Positions 9,558 through 19,600 of a DNA stretch of 29,437 bases are shown here, piece after piece (position 1 is the stretch's first letter; each line of letters opens with the position of its first letter). Position numbers and translations under genes: made by a program. The notes under the pieces are model-generated. The model worked only from the letters and a program-made list of their open reading frames with translations. It searched no databases and was not told the origin of the DNA. The DNA comes from Discostella pseudostelligera (Eukaryota > Bacillariophyta > Thalassiosirophyceae > Thalassiosirales > Thalassiosiraceae), in the NCBI GenBank assembly GCA_036940085.1, contig JALLBK010000097.1, positions 1-29,437 on the forward strand, written 5' to 3'.

Positions 9558-10826
9558 TTATCTTAACTGTGCTGATCCATCTTCACTCAGCTTGCCCCTC
9601 ACCCATCTGGCGATCAGCTCATAGGAAACAAATGTTACACAGCAGTTTGGAACAACTCGAAAAAGGCTGACTCTCAAACCCACATACAGACCTGCATAAC
9701 CCTCATGCTTAACAATATGCTGTGCTGTTTGCCACACGTTCAAACCAGCCACGGGACCCCTTGCATCCATAATCCGACTTCGAATAACCTCGTGAGGATA
9801 TGTTATTATTGCAGCTGTCATCTTTGACAGGCCAGATGCAAGAAGCAAGTCGAGGGGTGATTCTTCCCCATCGGGAGATCGTTTGCGTGCCTCGGCCTTG
9901 AGCCGTTCATATACCGGGAATTGTATACCGACATGACCCAAACCCAGAAGACTAGCAGTCAACCCCCTCCAAAATATTAGCAGACCCCCTTCCTTATGCA
10001 GACTCATTACTGTTGAGAGAAGGCCATGCGGTCGTCGTTCCGAAACGGGCACATGAGAGTAATGAAGCGCCTCAGTTTGCATTCGAGTACGGACCACAAA
10101 CATTGGGTTGCAAATGACATCGGCCACGGCACCCGCAGCCATTGCCGAACTGAGATGCACCATTGCATGATGATTGTGTCCTCCATCTCCGTAGTATGAT
10201 GACAAATCGAGGATTCTAGTTTTGAAACACTCATAGAGTGGGAAGTAGATTCCCCAGAATGCCGGTACGGTGGCGAGGGTGGCCCCCAATCCTCGGAAAC
10301 AACCACGCATACCCTCCGAACGATAAATTTCGCGAATGGATTGAATTATTTTTGCATTCTTGGCTGAATTCCCCTGCAATCCCCCGGCCACTTGCATCCG
10401 TGTTCGTACGAGATCGAGGGGAGCACATACTACTGATGCTAATGATCCGGATCCTACCCCCGCTATTAGAGATGGGACAAAACTTTTATTTGATCGATCG
10501 GCAAGTTTTTCTTTCGCAACCTGGTCGTTCAATGACACGTGTTCTGTGGCAGTGATATCATCCTCCTCTAAGACGTTTATTTTTCTTGAACCTGACCATG
10601 AATGTCGTCGCTTAATTCTAGGTATTGTGTTAGGTGAAGGTTCGTCATTGTTGTGGCATTGTTGGCACTGAGGTAATGATGCCTCTGCCGCTGAGGGTGA
10701 TGACGATTGATCCATTATCGCATTTGTGTAAACGACCAAACTCGTGGTGACCAAGATAAGGGAGACTACGATATTTTGAATGGAGAATCTGAGTTTGAGC
10801 ATCACACCCTTCGCCAGCTTGTCCAC
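9558..10826 (-). CDS. Mitochondrial-carrier-family (SLC25) transporter, NAD/folate/pyrimidine-nucleotide branch
   Basis: 422 residues with the three-repeat solute carrier fold. Signature motifs are PLDLVRTRMQ (residue 136), PMFVVRTRMQ (second repeat) and PHEVIRSRIM (third repeat), each ending an odd-numbered helix. The wording GIYFPLYE, GLGHVGIQFPVYERLK and TYPHEVIRSR, together with RVVPNCCVTFVSYEL, places it near SLC25A32/33/36 and yeast Yia6/NDT, carriers of NAD, FAD/folate or pyrimidine nucleotides; the exact substrate is not readable. Residues 1-116 are an extra N-terminal part with a hydrophobic segment at about 19-37 followed by Met38, unusual for the family. Either the true start is Met38 or the protein has a targeting leader. 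It is divergent from the LKR/SDH gene. Confidence 0.88.
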   Translation of the reverse strand: MDKLAKGVMLKLRFSIQNIVVSLILVTTSLVVYTNAIMDQSSSPSAAEASLPQCQQCHNNDEPSPNTIPRIKRRHSWSGSRKINVLEEDDITATEHVSLNDQVAKEKLADRSNKSFVPSLIAGVGSGSLASVVCAPLDLVRTRMQVAGGLQGNSAKNAKIIQSIREIYRSEGMRGCFRGLGATLATVPAFWGIYFPLYECFKTRILDLSSYYGDGGHNHHAMVHLSSAMAAGAVADVICNPMFVVRTRMQTEALHYSHVPVSERRPHGLLSTVMSLHKEGGLLIFWRGLTASLLGLGHVGIQFPVYERLKAEARKRSPDGEESPLDLLLASGLSKMTAAIITYPHEVIRSRIMDARGPVAGLNVWQTAQHIVKHEGYAGLYVGLRVSLFRVVPNCCVTFVSYELIARWVRGKLSEDGSAQLR

Positions 10827-11036
10827 TCTACGAAACGATGATTGGTCTCTACGGCTACCGACGCGGGCGTTGAATAGGGCTCGGTTGCTCTGTTCAGGCT
10901 AGATCGGCGGCAGCAGTAGGGAGTGAAGGAACTGTCGTTCGTACTATTGGCGGCGATCTGTGTCCATGTTGCCTTGGGAGAACGACCTACGATACGACGG
11001 CCCACGTCCGCCTGGAGAGAGCGCGGGGAACGACGA

Positions 11037-11044
11037 TGACGTCA
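11037..11044. promoter_or_regulatory. TGACGTCA palindrome (CRE/bZIP-type site)
   Basis: The full palindrome bound by CREB/ATF-type bZIP factors in other eukaryotes. It lies 48 bases from the GGCGGGAAA element and about 200 bases upstream of the LKR/SDH start. Function is inferred from the motif alone. Confidence 0.4.
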
Positions 11045-11084
11045 ACGCAGGGAATGCGAAAGGGTTTTGGCGAGCTGGATTTGT

Positions 11085-11093
11085 GGCGGGAAA
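11085..11093 (+). promoter_or_regulatory. GGCGGGAAA element (E2F-type site), carrier/LKR gap
   Basis: An exact copy of the element seen in the SET/RPN9 gap, in the reading TGTGGCGGGAAAGG. Confidence 0.45.
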
Positions 11094-11241
11094 GGTGCAC
11101 TCTCGCCAAGACTTCAGAACGAATTTTAACGCGCCTTCATCCCATCTCGCTCGACATTCTTGACAGTGCACAGTGCTCATCTTACATCCGGAAGAAGACG
11201 ATGACGACGGCAGCTTCAAATTGATGAAGTTATTCTAGCAA

Positions 11242-14200
11242 ATGATCCTCCTCCGTTGGGTAGGGCGTGTCAATCCTTCGCGATATCTTCCATTTGGCAT
11301 CGCCTCCGTTCGGTGCAATCGACGATCCGCGACGGCAGTTCAGCGATGTATTTCCATCGGCATCCTTCGCGAAGATTACCATCAATGGGAACGCAGAGTG
11401 TAAGTCGCCGACAGTGTCTTATTGATCTATCCAACTTGTTCTTTCGCTATTCTGACGAGTGATCTTCTATAGACCAATCACACCGGATCATGTTAAGCAA
11501 CTCATTGACATTTGTACGAGTGATAAGTTGACGGGCATCTACGTCCAGCCATCGCATCGAATATTTCCAGACTCGCAATATGAGAAAGCAGGCGCCATCC
11601 TGACAGAAGATATATCACATGCTGACGTTCTACTTGGTGTGAAACGCGTTGCGAATGAAGATAATCTGATACCAGAGAAGACGTATATGTTCTTCTCTCA
11701 TGTTATCAAAGGCCAGCCGCAAAACATGGCACTTTTGCAGGTAAGCTCAATTTGAAACAATGAATTAATATTTCATGCATGTTGCATCATTGACTTTTCT
11801 TCAATCTCATGCAGGCAGTCCTTGATAAAAAGATCGAACTGTATGACTACGAAGCAATCGCGGAGGACATAGTAGATCCGCTCACGGGGAAGTTAAAGAA
11901 ACGTCGGTTGGTTGCATTTGGGAGGTTCGCTGGTATTGCCGGAATGATCGATACATTTCAATGTTTAGGCCGCCGACTGTTGGCTTCTGGATTTTCGACA
12001 CCCTTTCTCAATTGTTGCCCTGCGTACATGTATTATGACTTGGATGATGCCAGACGCAGCATTGCAGAGATGGGAACCCGCATTCGAACTGATGGCTTGC
12101 CGATGAATCTTGAGCCACTGGTGTTTGCATTCACTGGCAAAGGCAATGTTACGAAGGGTGCTCTCGAGATATTCAAATTGTTGCCACACAAATTCATCAC
12201 TCTGCAGGAGGCTAAGGAGATCAAACAAATGGCTGGTCCTAACAATTGTGTGTATGGTCTAATGATTGAGCAAAAAGACATCGTCCAAAAGTTGAACCGT
12301 CCGGATGAAATATTCGTTGTCAAGCATTATCGAGATAACCCGTCGATGTATGAATCCATCTTTGCATCAAACGTTGCTCCTGTATGCAATGTTATTGTAA
12401 ATGGTATCTACTGGGACCAGCGATATCCTCGTGAGTACATTTCACCACCTTCGTTTTTGGTTTGATTGAAGTCGCATGTTGTCATTTCTAATCGTTGCAT
12501 TGTGTTTGATGCAAGGCCTCTTGACAAAAGCTGAAATGTCTGATCTTTACTTGAAGGGAAACAAGAGGTATGCATGAACGCAACAATTTGTCTTGTTCAG
12601 CTGTCGTGTAACTCAATTATTGCTTGTTGTCAGTCTTTTTGTAGTCGGAGATATAAGCTGTGATGTCAACGGATCGATTGAATTCCTGCAGCACACCACT
12701 ACCATCGACAAACCATTTTTTTCATGGGATCCAGTCACTAACAAAGAGATGGATGAATTCACTAAGGACAGTGTTGCCGTCATGGGAGTTGACATTTTGC
12801 CGACGGAGTTGAGTGTTGAGAGTAGCAAACATTTTGGTGAAGCGCTACTACCGCTGTTGAAGCAACTGATTGAGAACCAGGGCGATATTGAGAAGTTACC
12901 TCCGGCGCTTGTGAGTTTCATTGTCTCTGATTCGAATCATGTTTGAATTGAAGTGTTGATACAAATACTGACCTGCGTCTCTCGTCTCTTTAACACTCGC
13001 AGACTAATGCATGCATAGCTCGGAATGGTTCACTAACGCGTAATTTTCAGTACATCAAAGCGCTAATGAAGAGGCCGGTCGAAGTCAACCTTGATAAAAA
13101 GGGTGCACATATTTTGCTCCGCATCAAGGTAAGTTTCTGATTGTCTCTTAGGCGCATCCTTCTAGTGCCGAAATCTTATGCATTTGCGCTTCCATCACAC
13201 AGGGCCATCTCTTCGATTCTGGTCTTATCAATCACATTTTGGATGTCATAGAGAAGCATGATTGTCATTGCGAAATCGAGGAGTGTGTTGTTCGGCCTAC
13301 TATCTGCGGTATATCTCACAAAACTGTGTTGATGCTTCGAGTATATTCGGAGGATGACAGTAAGCTCGAAAGCGTCGTTAAAAAGGTGGATATGCTCTTG
13401 AATGTGATAGATAGCGCCGAGGCATCTATGCAGCACTTCGACAGCCGCGTGTCATCTACGCGATCGAAGGGCTCGAATGGTCCTAAAACAGTTGTGAACG
13501 GAGAGCAGGAGAAGTCTGTTCTAATTCTTGGAGCCGGGAAGGTCGCTGGCAGTTGTGCTGAATACCTCGGCCGGTCCAAATCTACGACAGTTGTAGTGGC
13601 GAGCATGTTTGAAGATGAGGCCATGGCCGTCGCGACGAATGCATGGCGTGGCAAGGCATTCGCATGTGATCTCTCTAAGCCTGGTGGGACGCTGAGTGAT
13701 TTGATAGAAGAGGCTGATGTGGTTGTTAGCTTACTGCCTGCTCCGATGCATCCAGCCGTGGCAATGGCATGCATAAAGTTGAAGACCGATCTTGTCACAG
13801 CGAGTTACGAGAGTGACGACATGCGGTGCTTACGCACCAGGTAAGACATATGTTGTCAAACTCTTAGTCGCTTTGCAATATGTACTCACATCTGCGTATT
13901 CCTTTGAATAAGTGCTGAGGAATCAGGCATTGCAATTCTAAATGAAGTCGGTCTTGATCCGGGCATTGACCACATGTCTGCAATGAAAATCATCGACGAT
14001 ATTCATTCAAGAGGTGGAGAGGTAACCAGCTTTTCAAGTGTGTGTGGAGGTGAGATAATCGATCGATGTCTATGCCTTTTGGACAATAAATCCTCAGGAT
14101 GTCGTGGTCAATGAAATGCAACAGGTCTTCCTGCTCCTGAAGCGGCAAACAATCCATTGCTTTACAAATTCAGCTGGTCGCCGATGGGAGTGATAAGAGC

Positions 14201-15008
14201 AAGCCAAAATGATGCAACCTATCGTAGAGATGGAAAAGTAATCCACGTCAAAGGAGCAGACTTGTTGGCAAGCTCAGAACCTTTTTATGCATGGAAATCT
14301 CTCAATCTGGAGACCCTTCCTAATCGCGATTCTCTCACGTATGGTGAAAAGTATGGCATTGAATCAGCAAAGACCATCTTCAGAGGAACATTACGTTACC
14401 AAGGATTTTCGGAATTACTTCATGTGTTCAAGATTATGGGCATGTTTGATGATCGGAAAACGGGATCTGCAACGTGGTTTGGTACCCTTCAAAATCTGCA
14501 GGTCGAACGTGGATTCAGTGACCTGCGCAGTTTCATCTTCTCTTGTTCTGGCGGTGACAAGAAGCTTGCATCCAGAGTCTACGATTGCACGCACTGGCTC
14601 GGCTTGATCTCCACACCAGTCTCCACGACGGTATCGGACCCATCAAGTATCGTCAAATCCTTTTGTGCTGTGCTAGATCAAAATCTACAGTACAAAGGTA
14701 ATGAGAGAGACATGGTTATAATGCATCATGGCATACAAGCCAATTTTGACGATGGACGTATCGAGAATCATTCATGCAGCTTGCAGCTCTTTGGAGACGA
14801 CAAAATGACAGCTATGTGCAAGACAGTGGGATATACTACTGCGATTGGAGCAAAGCTGATTTTGGACGGAGGCATTACCTCGAAAGGATTGCTACTCCCG
14901 TTGAGCAAAGAAGTTTATATCCCCTCCCTCGACCTCCTGAAGAAGGAAGGTGTGATATTAGAGGAAAATGTTCACATCGTCGAGGACGATTTCGACGCAG
15001 CTTGGTAA
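11242..15008 (+). CDS. LKR/SDH: Bifunctional lysine-ketoglutarate reductase / saccharopine dehydrogenase (AASS-like)
   Basis: Nine exons by hand: 11242-11399, 11473-11740, 11815-12430, 12516-12567, 12634-12910, 13003-13128, 13203-13840, 13913-14049, 14125-15008. All introns are GT-AG (66-92 bp), and the joined length is 3156 bases, or 1051 residues, the size of plant LKR/SDH. It converts lysine plus 2-oxoglutarate to saccharopine, then to glutamate and aminoadipate semialdehyde. The LKR part has REDYHQWERRVPITPDHV, VAFGRFAGIAGMID and FTGKGNVTKGA; then GDISCDVNGSIEFL; the SDH part begins near residue 605 with VLILGAGKVAGS (dinucleotide loop) and has NEVGLDPGIDHMSAMK and PEAANNPLLYKFSWSP. The start MILLRWVGRVNPSRYL is Arg-rich without acids, as in a mitochondrial presequence. 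An in-frame TAG at 11236 supports this start. Confidence 0.93.
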
Positions 15009-15288
15009 TGCTACGTAAGTTATAGACCTCCTTGATTTTGTCTCGCGTGTACCCGCGTACCAGATATAATTGATCAACAGCGGCATATCGACAACAGAAC
15101 ACGCTGACATATAATAACAACTCTTAATAATATTCAGTAATCAACAACGTTTCAGCAGTGAGCATGCCTTAGGATAATCGCCATTTATAAATTCGAAAGC
15201 GAGACACTCTGCTCCTCGAACACACCCCAAGCGCATCTACCTGATGAAACAACTTCCTGTTCCAAATCTTCTGGGGTTGTCCTAGCTC
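15009..15288. other. Convergent 3' gap
   Basis: 280 AT-rich bases between the stop codons of LKR/SDH and the V-ATPase gene. It must hold both 3' ends; I see no gene or strong hairpin. Confidence 0.6.
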
Positions 15289-16163
15289 CTAACCCGACAA
15301 GGCGGTGATCGGGAATGTGCACGAGTTGCTCTGAATGATACCCACAATAATACCGAAAATACCAAGAGCCGAAGCGAAAATTTCTACAATCAAAATTTTG
15401 ACGAAGAGCGATGAATCCTGAGCATCACCAATGGCGCAACTGGATCCAGCAATTCCGACAGACACTCCGGATGCAATATTGGTCAACCCCACGGACAGAC
15501 CCGAGGAGAACATTCCGTATCCAGCGTAGTAATATCCAGCCCAATCCCAATCTTCGCTTAATGAGCTTGCTGCCTCTTCGGGCTTCTTCACTTTATTTGC
15601 GAGAATAATGGCCATAATGACTCCGTAAATCGCGGTGGCTTCGCAGAAAATTACACTAGATAAAATAATATTCGATGCGATGAGGCGTGGGGGGAACGGT
15701 GGGCACAAGTTAGAAATTATCCCAGAGCAATGAACAAAAGTGTACATCCCATTCGAAGTATTTACAGTGACAATAGCCGCCAATCACCATGCGGTACCCA
15801 GTAATCGACTCTTTACTCCACTCACCTGATCAAGTTCTTGCTTCGAATGCGTGGCGCTTTGACGGCGGCACCGACCAAACTCGATCCAGTGAGCCAAATA
15901 CCCCATGCTGCCCCGACGACGGATAGGCCCAGACCAAACGCAATACCAAAGTTGGCAAAGCCATAGGGGGACATGTGCGTCAGGACTTCTGACCATCCCT
16001 GATTACAGTAGGCGGATTGGCAGGTAGCGGACGCCATGGTTGCGATGTTTTGTATGACTGTCGTCGCGATGGTGGTGGATGTGGCGCGGCGGGCAAGCAC
16101 AAGGGCATTGCTGCCGCGCGCCGGCCCACTTTTCTTCCTCTTCTTTCCAGAACGCGCCGGCAT
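15289..16163 (-). CDS. VMA16: V-type ATPase V0 proteolipid subunit c'' (ATP6V0B/Vma16)
   Basis: Two exons: 16163-15826 and 15655-15289, with one GT-AG intron of 170 bases (donor CAG/GTGAGT, acceptor CTAG/T). The join gives NLISVIFCEATAIYG, matching the family exactly across the junction. The c'' subunit sits in the membrane ring that carries protons into vacuoles and endosomes. Seen are SPYGFANFGIAFGLGLSVVG, GSSLVGAAVKAPRI, the FCEA segment with the essential proton-carrying Glu, GLTNIASGVSVGIAGSS and LFVKILIVEIFASALGIFG. From 16163 the protein has 234 residues with a Lys/Arg-rich leader; from the ATG at 16037, which has a strong context (CAACCATGG), it has 192, nearer to plant c''. I think 16037 is at least as likely a start. 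Confidence 0.93.
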
Positions 16164-16643
16164 CTCCTTTCTTCCCTACGAGAAGAGGGTAAGTATTTGG
16201 CGGGAAATTGTCGACTCGACTGGAATGATTTCACGTGGCACGTGGCACTGGATGTGCATTCGAGTCGAGTCCTTGGAATCGAATCAAGTCGCCAGGATTT
16301 TAGCGCGGAGTACAGCCCGCCAATTCAGCTCTGCTCAGAAGCAAGTAAAGGTCAAGTTGAACCGATGCGATACTATTCCTACGTGAAATTTTGAATTTCA
16401 ATGTCTGTTTGTTGCTGTTTCTCCCTTTGTGCTGATAGCTGCAGCGCTGCGGCCGGCGCGACAAAGAGGCGATGAATCAATTCAATTCAATGCAATGCAA
16501 TTATTAAATTCATCAGCATCGCCAACCTTATTTGCATCGCTCCCCAAACCATTGGCCATTGAAAAGCAAATCAGAGACATCGTGCATGGGGAGGAGACAA
16601 GTCTACATGCCATTAGTCGTCAAACGAATAGTGTGGCACGACA
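16164..16643. promoter_or_regulatory. Shared promoter gap between VMA16 and the anoctamin gene
   Basis: A 480-base gap between divergent starts. GGCGGGAAA lies at 16199-16207. Near the anoctamin side is a reiterated CAATTCAATTCAATGCAATG run at about 16476-16500. Open frames in this gap show no family resemblance. Confidence 0.6.
16199..16207 (+). promoter_or_regulatory. GGCGGGAAA element (E2F-type site), VMA16/anoctamin gap
   Basis: Same nine-base word as in the two preceding divergent gaps, in the reading TATTTGGCGGGAAATTG, which also fits TTTSSCGC on the other strand. Confidence 0.45.
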
Positions 16644-19600
16644 ATGGAGAATAAAAGCGCCAAAAAAGTCTCGATCAAGGCTCCATCGGTAGAATCAAAT
16701 TCCGACGACAACAAGGAGAATGGTCCTCTCAGTAGCCATCGAGATCCCAGACGAACGCCGCTCGTATCAAGAATTCCATTCACCCCCACACCAGGTGGAA
16801 CAAACGGAGGTCGGAGAAGGAAGGAGATTACACCCGCCTACGCCTACAAAAATGCGGAGACTGGTCTGTTAGAAATTCGAACTGTCATTCCTCCATCTCT
16901 CTCAATTGTAGCCAACGAAGATGATACAGTGGTCGGGGTGGATGCAGATGAAAAGCTATGTAATACAAAGCTAGCTCTATATCCGATTGCACTGAATGGC
17001 GGAGGAGCTGGTCTGTATTGCGATCCACGTGCATATGCTAATGGAACAGCTGGTGGGTTTTCAAATAATCACAACATTGCGGGTACTTGTCGTGCTCCAT
17101 TGATGAGCCATGTGCGCTTTGCTTGGCCAAACGAAAACAAGAATAATGCCAGATTACAGCCTCTCAATAGAGATTTAGAGATGGGTCTCAGCCATCCTCC
17201 GTATGGCGTAGAAGATGATGAGATGACACACCGCACCCGGCATAGTGTAGGAACCTTGGCTTCTGCAATGAACCCGTGGAGAATTTGGGAAAATGTTCAC
17301 AATGAAATGTCACGCTTGGCGGCAATTCGAGCGAAGTATCTAGAAGACGAAGCTTCACACGTTACTCTTGCAAGGCAAAGAAATAAAGTTTCCAGGGTGT
17401 CTAGTGTTTACAACGATGACGACTTTGACTTCGCGTTAGTGTTGACTCCGAACGATGCCTACGCGTTTTGGGCAATGCATCTTGATTTCATAGAGGAGGC
17501 TCAACATCTTGTATATGACCAGGAACCTGACGTAAACGATGTTGATGTACACGATGATGATAGCACCATTGCAACAGCCACATGCCAGGGTGCAAAAGTG
17601 CAAGAGAACCCTCATGCACTGAAAGCGAGCGCTACCCCAAAGACCCCTAATGATGGCAGTGGATTGCGTCGACGGAAAAATGCAACTCCTCGCCTAGGAT
17701 CAAATTCGATAAACCAATTCTCTGCTTCTAAAAAGACCCCGTCTTCCACCGGACGGTACCCATCCCACAGATCACCCTTCCGTGCTCCCAGAACAAGCGA
17801 ACGTGTGTTTAGCCAGAGAAAGAGTGTGTTCGAGAGAGCACTGGATCGTTTGACTCCACCATCATTGTCTCAGAGAAGATTGTCAATCAACAATGAAAAG
17901 AAGAAGGAAGATACTCCATCCAGTGACAATATCAAGTCTCCGTCACCGTGCATTCAAAGACGACGCTGGGGTAACGGCTACGATGCGCACAAACTCTCTA
18001 CACCGAATCTTACGTCTCCACCAATCGTTTCACTAAAGAAAGGGGGGAAGAAGGGCATGAGTATTCAAAAGAAAGGTCAAGGCGGTCCACTTAGAGATGG
18101 CACGGAAAGAAGGGTTGATGGAGAGGGTCAGAGTTCTACCAGATCAAGTACGAAGAGAGTTCGAGATGATGATGACGTCGACGGAATATACGACAAGGAT
18201 GACAAGTTCTTTTCGTCGCCTGGATTGCCAAGAGGAATAGGTAAGTTTGAGGTATCAAATGCAAATTGGCATCGAATTTAGCAAAGGTCTAATCAATGTT
18301 AACTCCATTGCAGCTGCACGTGTGAATGGTCTCGAGCAGTTCCTAGAAGCGCTGAAGATCGGGGTTGTAGTACGAAGGCACTGGCCAAGGGGCAGGTCTG
18401 TCTTTGTCCTTCTTTCGTCAGATAATGGAGGCGATTCCATTCAGTAAGTTCCAACTTCATCACTTGACGGGTTTCATTCTGAGCATTTTACACTCAGTAT
18501 TTTTGACTATTCATAGATTCAAGTTCATTCCAGATGAGGAAGCAGTGATTGCGCTGAAAGAACAAGCACAGAGATACGATAGGTTCCGACGACAGAAAAA
18601 GGCAAGGTTGAACTCTGGAGAGCTCGAGTCTCGTAGGATGAGTCGGGATAGCGAAAACAATGCTACCCAAATCACTGACAAGCATGAATCGTCAGTACCA
18701 CTCCCAGATTACGTGAAAGCAAAGATTGACCGAGAGGAAGTTATCCGCAAAAATGGAGTTTTCCGACATGCAATTGCCAATGAAACATTGAAGTGGCAAA
18801 ATTCATGCACACTCGAAGCAAAGGATATTGTTCAAGTTCAGCCAGCCACTCACCTTGATCCATTCTCAAAAGAAGTCGAAAAGTTCGGAACAGCATCCTT
18901 GCGTCTATCAAACACTGAATACGTGAAGCACACCACATTATCTGTCATTGTTCCATCAATTCAAGGAAAATTAATCAGAGACTATTCTCGTATGGATCTG
19001 ACCACGAAATGGTAAGTGCTTGGAATTCATTTTGCTTCGTTGCTATGACTTTTCTCAGATCTAACGCTCGAATTTATCCTGCCTTTGCTTGCAGGTGTGA
19101 TGGCGAGCATCAGTCGTTGTTTTCTTCGTTGGACATCGAAATGGCAACAGAGGGCGAATATTGGATGATGCTGAAAGGTTTCATACTACTGCATCGCGAT
19201 GCATCGACTGGTAGATTCGCTGCTCAACGGGCATGTGGGTTTGGGAATTATCATCGCCACGCCGATGTCAGACCAGAAAGTGCGGCAGACTGTGACAAAA
19301 AGAAATTTACGGAGTCTCTACCGCTGCCCAAAACGATGCTACAAAGACTGTTTGGAATGAATGATGACGAGCAAGCTGAGGCTGTGCAACAGATTACTTC
19401 TGTGCCACCATCTGATTATTTCCTTGGGTTTAGCTCCCCCGGAACTCAAATTTGGGGTAGACTAAGGCAGGCAGGATTGGAGACTCAACGACTCTACTCT
19501 CTGGATACACGAAAAGTCATGATTAAAGTGCGATGCCCGGTCGACAGGCTGCAAGATGTTGCAGAAGCCTTGAAATTGAAAATGAAAACGAAAGACGGTG

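Larger units (their letters stand above)
10827..11241. promoter_or_regulatory. Shared promoter gap between the carrier and LKR/SDH genes
   Basis: A 415-base gap between divergent starts. It contains a palindromic TGACGTCA (11037-11044) and GGCGGGAAA (11085-11093). Short open frames here have no family resemblance. Confidence 0.6.

Noticed and set aside
12568..12600. Shorter intron in LKR/SDH ending at TTCAG 12600
   Set aside because: It would be only 33 bases and would add 11 residues (CRVTQLLLVVS) not expected before LFVVGDISCD; the 66-base intron ending at 12633 fits the family.
16429..16692. 87-codon plus-strand frame before the anoctamin
   Set aside because: It overlaps the anoctamin start in another frame and lacks family resemblance; it may act as an upstream frame at most.
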